This document shows, one piece after another, positions 41,078 to 48,414 of a stretch of 64,000 nt of DNA; the stretch's first letter is position 1, and each line of letters opens with the position of its first letter. Under the pieces are notes generated by a model. That model searched no databases. It worked only from the letters and a program-made list of their open reading frames with translations, and had not been told where the DNA came from. The stretch comes from ZC4RG25 sp023428365. Its GTDB lineage: Bacteria > Pseudomonadota > Alphaproteobacteria > Rhizobiales > Hyphomicrobiaceae. Position numbers and translations under genes: made by a program. The stretch covers positions 376,678 to 440,677 of the forward strand of contig JBNOAI010000003.1 in the NCBI GenBank assembly GCA_050283925.1, in the 5' to 3' direction.

Positions 41078-42801
41078 GCTGCATCCTCCAGCACCGCCGG
41101 GGCCAGCTGAACGATGCGATCCATGCGCGCGGCCAGCACTGGATCGTGAGTTGCGACGATCAGTGTTCGACCACGCGAGACCGCGATGAGGGCATCGGCA
41201 ATACTTTGCGCCGTCGCGGTGTCGAGATGCGCCGTTGGCTCATCGGCTAGAACGAGGCCGACCGCTGGCATGGCCGCAACGCGCGCCAATGCCAGCCGCG
41301 AGGCTTCTCCACCCGATAAGCCGAGACCGTTTTCACCAACGAGAGCAGGCCCCCGTCTCTCTGCGACGTCACCGAGACCTGCACGACGGAGCGCTTGGCG
41401 AACGACAGCAGGAGACACGTCGGCGCGGCCGAGCGTTACATTTTGTGCCAACGTCCCGGGAAAGACATGCGGATGCTGACCGATCCAGGCAATTTGGTTA
41501 CGAATTCGCGCTGCCGTTTGCTCGGAGAACGCCTGCCCATTTATGAAAACCCGTCCACTCTCGGCAACGGCAAGTCCGGCAAGCACCGCAAGCAGCGTTG
41601 ATTTGCCTTTTCCGCTCGGCGCGAGCAGCGCCACGTGTTCGCCGGGCGCAACATCGAAATCGAAATTGTCGAAGACGAGCGCTGCTTCTGGCGTATGCCG
41701 AAAACAGAGCTTTTCTATTTGAATAGCCACTGGAGACGTTTCAGGCGGACACGATGACGGCGCATTATTCCTCGCACCTGGAAACACGACTCCTCTTTGG
41801 GAAAGACGGCGAAGTGCATCGAGCGCGGCTTCTCCGGCCGCGCGGTCATGCCAGACTGCAGACAGATCGCGCAGCGGCTCGAAAAACGCCGGCGCCAATA
41901 AAAGGATGAAAAGCCCTTCGCTCAGTGAAAGCGTATTGCCCCAGGCTCCAAAGGGAAGCTGCCCGAGCAAGTGAAAGCCAACGTAGACTGCGACCATCGC
42001 AACGCCGAGCGCCGCAAAGAATTCGAGAACGGCTGACGAAAGAAAAGCGATCCTCAATACCGCCATGGTACGTTTGCGGAGATTTTCTGCGTCAGCCCGC
42101 AATCTATGCGCCGTCGCGTCGGTTGCCTGCATTGATCGGATCGTTGCCAAGCCGCGCAGTCTGTCGAGCAGAAAGGTGTTCATGCTGCCCAGCTCAACGA
42201 GCTGCGCTTCGCTCGCCGCCTTTGCCCGCCAACCGATCAACGCCATAAAGACCGGGATTAATGGCGCGGCGAAAAGGAGGACGACTGCGGCTGCCCACGA
42301 GTAAAAGAAAACACATAGCCAGATTGCGATGGGGACGATCGTGACTCGCATTCGCGCCGGACGAAACCTGGACAGATAAGGCACGACCGCCTCAGCCTGC
42401 TCAGCCAATACGCTTGCCGCATGCCCTGCGGCAGGTCGCGCAACATCGATCGGAGAGCGCGATGCGAGAGCTTCGACGGCGTTACGGCGCTGCTCGGACA
42501 AGAACGCCCGCGCGTGCCGAAAGGCCAATCGCGCGCCTATCGCATCGAGGATGGATTTAACAACGCCAAGTATCAGCACCCCGGCCGCGCTGAAAAGAAC
42601 GGTCTCGGCGGCATTGTCCGTACCCATGCTTCCAACTGCGACACTCAGCAGGGCCGCCTGAGGAATCCAAAGTAACGAAGCCACGACCTGAAGGACGGCG
42701 CCGCTGTTCGCAGACGGCAGGCTGGCGGCGACAGGAGTGGCATCGCCATCTCGCGCAGCCCCTGTTTTCAGCGAAGCACTGATCGTCGCGGCCCGCGACA
42801 T
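41074..42801 (-). CDS. cydD: Heterodimeric ABC exporter subunit CydD
   Basis: 575 residues from the ATG at 42801 with GGAGG upstream; the frame extends to 42945 over the regulator gene and is not used. The membrane part has VEALASRSPIDVARPAAGH, RFRPARMRVTIVPIAIWLCV and GSMNTFLLDRLRGLATIRS, typical of CydD. The ATPase part has Walker A APSGKGKSTLLAVLAGLAVA, signature GLSGGEASRLAL and Walker B GLVLADEPTAHLD. It starts two bases after the regulator stop and overlaps cydC, so the five cyd genes appear to be one transcript. Confidence 0.95.
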   Translation of the reverse strand: MSRAATISASLKTGAARDGDATPVAASLPSANSGAVLQVVASLLWIPQAALLSVAVGSMGTDNAAETVLFSAAGVLILGVVKSILDAIGARLAFRHARAFLSEQRRNAVEALASRSPIDVARPAAGHAASVLAEQAEAVVPYLSRFRPARMRVTIVPIAIWLCVFFYSWAAAVVLLFAAPLIPVFMALIGWRAKAASEAQLVELGSMNTFLLDRLRGLATIRSMQATDATAHRLRADAENLRKRTMAVLRIAFLSSAVLEFFAALGVAMVAVYVGFHLLGQLPFGAWGNTLSLSEGLFILLLAPAFFEPLRDLSAVWHDRAAGEAALDALRRLSQRGVVFPGARNNAPSSCPPETSPVAIQIEKLCFRHTPEAALVFDNFDFDVAPGEHVALLAPSGKGKSTLLAVLAGLAVAESGRVFINGQAFSEQTAARIRNQIAWIGQHPHVFPGTLAQNVTLGRADVSPAVVRQALRRAGLGDVAERRGPALVGENGLGLSGGEASRLALARVAAMPAVGLVLADEPTAHLDTATAQSIADALIAVSRGRTLIVATHDPVLAARMDRIVQLAPAVLEDAA

Positions 42802-42803
42802 CG

Positions 42804-43376
42804 TCAGGCCTCCTTGCTCGTCGGCTTCCTGCGGCCAATGGAAACGATTCGGTCTTTGGCTTCCAGAAGTTTGGTGATTTTCGAGCCGAGGCTCAACAAG
42901 GTCGCCAGCCGATCGGTCTCGAGCTGTTTGACATCGTCGTACCAAGTCGTCAGGCGTTCGATCAGCCCATGCATTTCCGCCATACGCTCCTGCGCAAAAC
43001 GTTCATCCGCACTCCGCGGCTGTTGCATCAGGATCTCTCGCAAGACCGAAAGTGTCGGATCGATTTCGCGCTTCTTGCGCTCCTCGGCGAGTGTTCTCAG
43101 GATTTGCCAGACATCGTCGGGCGTCGTGAAGAAATCGCGCCGGTCATCCGGCAGATGCTTCAGCAAAACCAGGTTCCACCCTTGCAGTTCGCGCAGGCTC
43201 ATCGAGACGTTGGAGCGCGAAATGCCGAGTGCCTCGACGATCTGCTCGGCGCAAAGCGGCTCGGGCGAAACGTAAAGCAGCGCGTAGATCTGCCCAACGG
43301 TACGGTTGATCCCCCACCGACTGCCCATCTCGCCAAAGTGCAAGACAAAGGATTGTATCAGGGGCGGAAGATTCAC
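42804..43376 (-). CDS. GbsR/MarR-type transcriptional regulator of the cyd operon
   Basis: 190 residues from a GTG at 43376, chosen because the protein then begins MNLPPLIQSFVLHFGEMGSR, the normal start of this family; the frame runs upstream to 43502, across the palindrome at 43396. The winged helix is GQIYALLYVSPEPLCAEQIV, then EALGISRSNVSMSLREL, with wing FFTTPDDVW. The C-terminal half is helical and should dimerise. It is the first gene of the cyd operon, two bases ahead of cydD, so it probably autoregulates and controls cytochrome bd synthesis. The signal it senses is unknown. Confidence 0.88.
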   Translation of the reverse strand: MNLPPLIQSFVLHFGEMGSRWGINRTVGQIYALLYVSPEPLCAEQIVEALGISRSNVSMSLRELQGWNLVLLKHLPDDRRDFFTTPDDVWQILRTLAEERKKREIDPTLSVLREILMQQPRSADERFAQERMAEMHGLIERLTTWYDDVKQLETDRLATLLSLGSKITKLLEAKDRIVSIGRRKPTSKEA

Positions 43377-43395
43377 TGGCGCACGAGCAATCTGT

Positions 43396-43417
43396 AATTT
43401 CAGAATTTTCTGAAATT
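43396..43417. promoter_or_regulatory. Perfect 22-bp palindromic operator upstream of the cyd operon
   Basis: AATTTCAGAA (43396-43405) is the exact inverse complement of TTCTGAAATT (43408-43417), with TT between. It sits 20 bases upstream of the regulator GTG and is AT-rich against a GC-rich background. The size and two-fold symmetry fit a dimeric GbsR/MarR winged-helix protein, the likely product of the adjacent gene. Confidence 0.78.
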
Positions 43418-43556
43418 TAGATAGGCGACAGATTACACCGCCGCAAGTGCGAACATGACGCACGCTCCTGCACAAATGGCGCCAGCCCGGAGACCGGCGC
43501 ATCCAGTGTCATAAAAGTGGGACCCGCCTCGCGACAGCTTGATGACGGCCAGACGC

Positions 43557-43973
43557 TTAAGCGCGACGCTCCGCCATCAGCCGCGCGACCCACATGCCAA
43601 CCAACATCGCCGGAACGAAAATCAACGTACCCGGCGCACCGAGGCCGATCGCCGTGAGAGCCGGACCGGGGCAGAATCCACCGAGACCCCAGCCAATTCC
43701 AAAAAGTGCCGGACCGACGATCAAGCGGGTATCGACATCCGTGCGTGTCGGCACATGGAACTTGGTATCGAAAATCGGCGCATTCCGCTGCAGTACGATG
43801 CGGTAGCCGATAAACGCCACGATCACGGCGCCGCCCATAACGAACGCCAATGACGGATCCCAGTATCCGGCGAGATCGAGAAAATTCAATACCTTGGCCG
43901 GATTGCTCATGCCGGAGACGACAAGGCCTAGTCCAAAAATCAGCCCAATGACGAAATTGATCAGCAAAGCCAT
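43557..43973 (-). CDS. YeeE/YedE-family (DUF6691) sulfur transport membrane protein, half 2
   Basis: 138 residues and four helices. LINFVIGLIFGLGLVVSGMS followed by NPAKVLNFLDLAGYWDPSLA is the DUF6691 signature, and GIGWGLGGFCPGPAL carries the conserved cysteine of the YeeE/YedE fold. With the neighbouring half it should form a thiosulfate/sulfur-species transporter split over two genes, as in bigR operons. It starts three bases after the first half. Confidence 0.9.
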   Translation of the reverse strand: MALLINFVIGLIFGLGLVVSGMSNPAKVLNFLDLAGYWDPSLAFVMGGAVIVAFIGYRIVLQRNAPIFDTKFHVPTRTDVDTRLIVGPALFGIGWGLGGFCPGPALTAIGLGAPGTLIFVPAMLVGMWVARLMAERRA

Positions 43974-43976
43974 GGA

Positions 43977-44405
43977 TCAACCCCCAAGCACGTGCCGAAC
44001 GACAAAGACAGTGATGAAGCCTGTCGTCATGAAAACGAGTGTCGCAATCAGTGAGCGCACCGAGAGGCGCGACAATCCACAAACGCCATGACCGGATGTG
44101 CAGCCGTTCCCCCAGACGGAACCGAAGCCGACGAGCAGACCCGCAGCAATCATCAGAAGCATGTTAGACGAGACGGTTTGCTGGATCGTCTCGCCGGTGG
44201 CGGCCATCATCAGTAAGGGCGCCGCAATCAATCCCAGAACGAACGTGAGCCGCCCGCCGAATCCGTTGTCGCCGGTAGGTGGCAACAAGCGCGAAACGAT
44301 GCCGCTGATCCCCGCGATGCGGCCCTGCGTCAGCATCAACAAGACGGCGGAGAGGCCAATCAACGCACCGCCCAAGAAAGACGATATCGGTGTGAATTCG
44401 GTCAT
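43977..44405 (-). CDS. YeeE/YedE-family sulfur transport membrane protein, half 1
   Basis: 142 residues from the ATG at 44405. FLGGALIGLSAVLLMLTQGR followed by IAGISGIV is the family start; GFGSVWGNGCTSGHGVCGLS carries the conserved cysteines that bind sulfur species in YeeE. Four helices. It lies between bigR (11 bases upstream) and the second half (three bases downstream). The substrate is probably thiosulfate, sulfite or persulfide, inferred from family and operon. Confidence 0.9.
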   Translation of the reverse strand: MTEFTPISSFLGGALIGLSAVLLMLTQGRIAGISGIVSRLLPPTGDNGFGGRLTFVLGLIAAPLLMMAATGETIQQTVSSNMLLMIAAGLLVGFGSVWGNGCTSGHGVCGLSRLSVRSLIATLVFMTTGFITVFVVRHVLGG

Positions 44406-44415
44406 AGGATCAATC

Positions 44416-44751
44416 TCACGTTTTCCGGCGCTTTGAACCGTTGTCACAGAACAGTTGGTGCATCGTGGCGATGAAGATTTGGATTCTCGGATCCGCCAAT
44501 TGATAAAAGACGTGCTTTCCTTCCTTACGCCCCTCGATCAGGCCGGCCTCGCGCAGCTCCCCTAGCTGCTGGGACAATCCGGGCTGGCGAATGCCCAGAA
44601 TATCCTCCAATTCGCGCACCGACCGCTCACCATCGACGAGCGCACAACACACCAGGAGACGGTCGGGATTCGATAGCTTTTTCAGGAAAGCCGACGCCTC
44701 GTCGACGTTGGCTTTCATGTTTACCGCTTCGCAGGAGAGCATTTCGCGCAT
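44416..44751 (-). CDS. bigR: BigR/SqrR-type ArsR-family persulfide-responsive repressor
   Basis: 111 residues. The ArsR fold reads FLKKLSNPDRLLVCCALVDG, then GIRQPGLSQQLGELREAGLI as recognition helix and GKHVFYQL as wing. Cys36 and Cys102 are 66 residues apart, the same spacing as the two sensor cysteines of BigR and SqrR, which form a tetrasulfide link on exposure to sulfide. Start could also be Met12. It lies between the hydrolase (four bases) and the transporter halves, the usual bigR operon, and should repress that operon until persulfide accumulates. Confidence 0.9.
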   Translation of the reverse strand: MREMLSCEAVNMKANVDEASAFLKKLSNPDRLLVCCALVDGERSVRELEDILGIRQPGLSQQLGELREAGLIEGRKEGKHVFYQLADPRIQIFIATMHQLFCDNGSKRRKT

Positions 44752-44755
44752 GGCA

Positions 44756-45637
44756 TCATCCCCAGGGAGAGCCTGTCAGCAGGTCGAGCGGGATTTTCAG
44801 ATAACGCTTCCCGTTTGATTCGGGCGCCGGCAAACGGCCCCCGTTCGTATTCACCTGCAGCGCATGCAGGATCAGCTTCGGCATCGGCAACGTCCGGTCG
44901 CGTGCCTCACGAACAGCAACGTATTCGCCCTCGGTCAGATACTTCGACATATGCGTATTCTTCGCCTTCTGCTCGGCAACGGTCGACTGCCAAAGTGGCT
45001 CACGTCCGCCGGGCTGATAATCGTGACCCGTGAAAAGGCGTGTCTCATCCGGCAACGCCAAAATAGCCTGAATCGATTTCCAGAGTGTCTTGGCACTACC
45101 GCCGGGGAAATCAGCCCGCGCGGTTCCGCTATCGGGCATGAACATGGTGTCGTGGATGAACGCCGCATCACCAATGACATATGTTATGGAAGCCAGCGTA
45201 TGACCGGGCGAGAACATTACGCGTGCATCGATATTCCCGACCTTGAACGTATCGCCATCAGCAAAGAGCCGATCCCACTGCGAGCCGTCCGCGGGAAAGT
45301 CGGGCCAGTTGTAAAAACCTTTCCAGAGCTTCTGGACTTCGACCACCTTCTCACCCATCGCGGTCGGCGCGCCGGTCTGCTGCTTCAGATAGTGCGCAGC
45401 TGAAAAATGATCCGCATGCGGATGCGTATCGAGAATCCACTCAAGCCGATAGCCCTTCTCCTTGATGAACCCGAGTAGTTTGTCAGCGTTCGTTGTCGCC
45501 GTCTGACCGGATTTTTCATCGAAATCGTGGACCGGATCGATGATCGCGCACGCCTTCGTCTCAGGGTCAGCGACAACGTATTGAACCGACCAGGTGCGTG
45601 GATCAAAAAATCCTGTGACTTCTGGTTTCTGGGCCAT
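44756..45637 (-). CDS. blh: Blh/persulfide-dioxygenase-type metallo-beta-lactamase-fold hydrolase
   Basis: 293 residues. Metal ligands are in ILDTHPHADHFSAAHYL (HxHxDH), FSPGHTLASITYVI, IHDTMFMPDSGTARADFPG and LFTGHDYQPGG. The DSGTARADFPGGSA stretch is diagnostic of ETHE1/Blh-like enzymes that oxidise glutathione persulfide to sulfite in one step. No rhodanese domain is fused. It is the first gene of the operon with bigR and the transporter halves. Sulfite produced could leave through TauE- or YeeE-type exporters. Confidence 0.93.
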   Translation of the reverse strand: MAQKPEVTGFFDPRTWSVQYVVADPETKACAIIDPVHDFDEKSGQTATTNADKLLGFIKEKGYRLEWILDTHPHADHFSAAHYLKQQTGAPTAMGEKVVEVQKLWKGFYNWPDFPADGSQWDRLFADGDTFKVGNIDARVMFSPGHTLASITYVIGDAAFIHDTMFMPDSGTARADFPGGSAKTLWKSIQAILALPDETRLFTGHDYQPGGREPLWQSTVAEQKAKNTHMSKYLTEGEYVAVREARDRTLPMPKLILHALQVNTNGGRLPAPESNGKRYLKIPLDLLTGSPWG

Positions 45638-45727
45638 TTTCCAACGCCTCTTCCATCGTCTGCTTTAATGGGCGATCGCTCCATCCCCAACAATCAATAC
45701 GTATCAACGATATCATTTTTTTGCAAT

Positions 45728-45754
45728 CGTCTTTATGCAATTTATCATAAGACG
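45728..45754. promoter_or_regulatory. AT-rich inverted repeat upstream of the blh-bigR operon
   Basis: CGTCTT at the left pairs with AAGACG at the right, flanking an AT-rich centre (TATGCAATTTATCAT), about 90 bases upstream of the hydrolase start. BigR operators in related operons are AT-rich imperfect palindromes in the same place. It is a candidate site only. Confidence 0.4.
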
Positions 45755-45827
45755 TTGAACGTGAGCACTGCGCCACGGGCATCATTTACGATGAAACGCA
45801 GCCTAGCGCCGACGAAACCGTCAAGCT

Positions 45828-47774
45828 TCAGATGTCCCGCTCAGGGCTTTTTTTCCGCTTCGCGCCGTCGAGAAGCTCGCGCAGCTTGCGAGCCAGTTCC
45901 TGCTGCGTATAGGGCTTCTGCAGAAGATGGACGTTCGCATCCAACCGACCATGGTGGACGATGGCATTGCGTGTGTAGCCGGTCGTGAACAGTATCGGTA
46001 GCTTCGGATAAACTGCCAACAGCTTATCTGCCAAAACACGACCATTCGCGCCGCCCGGCAAAACGACATCCGTAAACAGCAGATCGATCTTCGGCGCGCT
46101 TTTCATTTTTTGAAGCGCTTCGGCAACATTCGAGGCTTCGATCACCGCGTAGCCAAGATCCTCCAGGATGGAGATCGCGTACTCGCGCACGCCGTCATTG
46201 TCCTCAACAACCAGAAGCGTCTCTTTCGCCCGCGCGCGAGGGAGAGGATCGGCCGCGCTATCATCGCCAGCGGGATGCGCCTGAGCCTGCTCGCTGGTAT
46301 TGCTCCGGGGAAGATAGATTTTGACGGTCGTGCCTTCACCCACTTCACTATAGACGCGGACATGGCCTTCGGATTGCTTGACGAATCCATGGACCATGGC
46401 GAGACCAAGCCCGGAACCACGCCCGGTGTCCTTGGTCGTAAAGAATGGCTCGAACACGCGCTCCATGAGGTCCGGCGTTATGCCGCTGCCCGTGTCAGTC
46501 ACGCTGAGCAGGACGTACTGTCCTGGCTCCACATCACCAAAGTGGCGCGCATACGCCTCATCGAGATAAGCGTTGGCGGTCTCGATCGTCAGGCGACCAC
46601 CTTCCGGCATGGCATCGCGCGCGTTGACCACAAGATTGAGCAGAGCATTCTCGACTTGGTTGGCGTCAGCGTACGTCGACCAAAGCCCACCGGCGAGCAC
46701 GGTCTCGACACTTATGCCTTCGCCCAGCGTCCGTCGCAGCAGATCTGACATGCCGGCGACGAGACGATTCAGATCGACGTGTCGTGGCTCCAACGCCTGA
46801 CGGCGGGAGAATGCCAAAAGCCGATGCGTCAACTGTGCCGCGCTGCGGCTCCCTTGCATTGCCAGATCGACCGGCTTCGTCAGGATGGCGCGGAGATGGC
46901 TTGCATCCTCGTCGGGCGCAGCGTTCGCCAATCGCCGCCGCATGGTATCAAGGTTGCCGATAACGATCGTCAGCAGATTGTTAAAATCGTGCGCAAGTCC
47001 ACCGGTCAGCTGACCAATGGCTTCCATCTTCTGAGCCTGACGTAACGTGCCCTCAGTAACGAGCCGCAGTTTGACTTCGTTCTCGAGTTCCTCCGTGCGT
47101 CGATGCAGGCGACTGATGTAGTGCTGGAGTGTCCGCCCGACGAACAGGGCCATGAGAGCTGCCGACGTCAGCGCGACGCCGATCAGCACGATCAGCCAAT
47201 CCCGGAGGCTGGAAGCCCGCGCCTGATCCTCCGCAAGCTGACGCATTTTGCCTTGCGAAAGCTGCTCAAGAAGATCACGCACTTTGTCCATCAGCACCTT
47301 GCCGCCACTCAGCCTGTCGCGCTGACGTGCTTCGTCAACGGCACCCCGCTGCATAAGCTCGATCCCGCTGCGCAGGTGCGCGACGCGTCCGTCGATGGCG
47401 GACGTCAACGAGGCGATGATGGAGTCCCGTTCGGGGTTGCCCTTCAAAAGCTCCCGCAAATTGTCGACGGCCGCCGGCAATTGCGTTTCCGACGCCCGAT
47501 ACGGCTCGAGATAAGACAGATCGCCGGTCAGCAAATATCCGCGCTGGCCCGTCTCGGCGTCCTGCATTGCACTCAAAACATCATTCACCGCGCGGTGCGT
47601 CTGAAGTGTCGTGGCAATGTGATTGTCGAGATCGCGGGCCCGGTTGGCCATCATGATTGACGCGAAACCTGCGATTACAAGCATCGCAAAGCTCGCCAGG
47701 AACATGGCCAACGTCAATCGCGGCATACGATCAGGATCGCCGACAGTGACGATAGGGTCTGCGCGCTGAGGCAA
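45828..47774 (-). CDS. CHASE3-domain hybrid sensor histidine kinase
   Basis: Up to 648 residues, from a TTG at 47774; an ATG at 47726 would give 632. One helix (LAMFLASFAMLVIAGFASIM) precedes a periplasmic CHASE3 domain (ETGQRGYLLTGDLSYLEPYR), then a second helix (WLIVLIGVALTSAALMALFV). The kinase core has the H-box GGLAHDFNNLLTIVIGNL, N-box NLVVNARDAMPEGG, G1 VTDTGSGI and G2 GRGSGLGLAMVHGF. A receiver domain closes the protein with Asp in LLFTDVVLPGG and Lys in LLQKPY. It is divergent from a stand-alone response regulator, probably its partner. The signal is unknown. Confidence 0.93.
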   Translation of the reverse strand: MPQRADPIVTVGDPDRMPRLTLAMFLASFAMLVIAGFASIMMANRARDLDNHIATTLQTHRAVNDVLSAMQDAETGQRGYLLTGDLSYLEPYRASETQLPAAVDNLRELLKGNPERDSIIASLTSAIDGRVAHLRSGIELMQRGAVDEARQRDRLSGGKVLMDKVRDLLEQLSQGKMRQLAEDQARASSLRDWLIVLIGVALTSAALMALFVGRTLQHYISRLHRRTEELENEVKLRLVTEGTLRQAQKMEAIGQLTGGLAHDFNNLLTIVIGNLDTMRRRLANAAPDEDASHLRAILTKPVDLAMQGSRSAAQLTHRLLAFSRRQALEPRHVDLNRLVAGMSDLLRRTLGEGISVETVLAGGLWSTYADANQVENALLNLVVNARDAMPEGGRLTIETANAYLDEAYARHFGDVEPGQYVLLSVTDTGSGITPDLMERVFEPFFTTKDTGRGSGLGLAMVHGFVKQSEGHVRVYSEVGEGTTVKIYLPRSNTSEQAQAHPAGDDSAADPLPRARAKETLLVVEDNDGVREYAISILEDLGYAVIEASNVAEALQKMKSAPKIDLLFTDVVLPGGANGRVLADKLLAVYPKLPILFTTGYTRNAIVHHGRLDANVHLLQKPYTQQELARKLRELLDGAKRKKSPERDI

Positions 47775-47863
47775 CGTGTTATCTCGTTCTTTGAATTTCG
47801 TTGCAGAGAAAACTGCGAACGGTATTCTTCATAATCTCTCGGTAGCAACAGACAAGGCAGAAT

Positions 47864-48226
47864 ATGCCAACATCACCTCGCGTCCTAGTCGTCGAGGACG
47901 AGCCTTTGATCGCACAAGTCCTGCAGGATTGGCTTGAAGAATTGGGTTGTGAGGTCGTGGGGCCGGCTCGTTCCGTGGACGCCGCCATGGACCTTCTGAA
48001 CAGCGTTGCCGTGCAAGCCGCGATCCTGGACGTCAAAGTTCTCGACGGGGCAACGCATGAAGTTGGCAGGGTTCTCCAAGAGCGCGGTATTGGCTATATC
48101 GTCGCGACAGGATATGGCACAGCCGATCTGCACCCTCAGTTCCGAGGCGTCCCGGTGCTGCAGAAGCCATTCGACTTTAGTACGGCATCCAGCATCATCA
48201 GTAATATTCTCCCGACGGCCCGCTAA
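47864..48226 (+). CDS. Single-domain response regulator
   Basis: 120 residues, receiver only. VLVVEDEPLIAQVLQDWLEE, the phosphoacceptor in AAILDVKVLDG, threonine in YIVATGYG and lysine in VLQKPF are present. It resembles the receiver of the protein at 1242 and those paired with HWE or hybrid kinases. It lacks an output domain, so it probably relays phosphate or regulates by contact. It starts 90 bases from the divergent hybrid kinase. Confidence 0.92.
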   Translation: MPTSPRVLVVEDEPLIAQVLQDWLEELGCEVVGPARSVDAAMDLLNSVAVQAAILDVKVLDGATHEVGRVLQERGIGYIVATGYGTADLHPQFRGVPVLQKPFDFSTASSIISNILPTAR

Positions 48227-48414
48227 TTTGCGTGGCTCATTGTGTGTCCGATAACCCTCGACATGCCAGAACCGAGCGCGTCATTGATAGATTTTACGTG
48301 ACCGCCGCGCACTTCTCTCGCAAGCTCAGGAGGCCAAATCGAGCCTGTACGTGACCCGTCCCGCGATAATCGGCGACCCGTCCTCCGAATTGCTAGCGAC
48401 GAAACCCACGCGCC

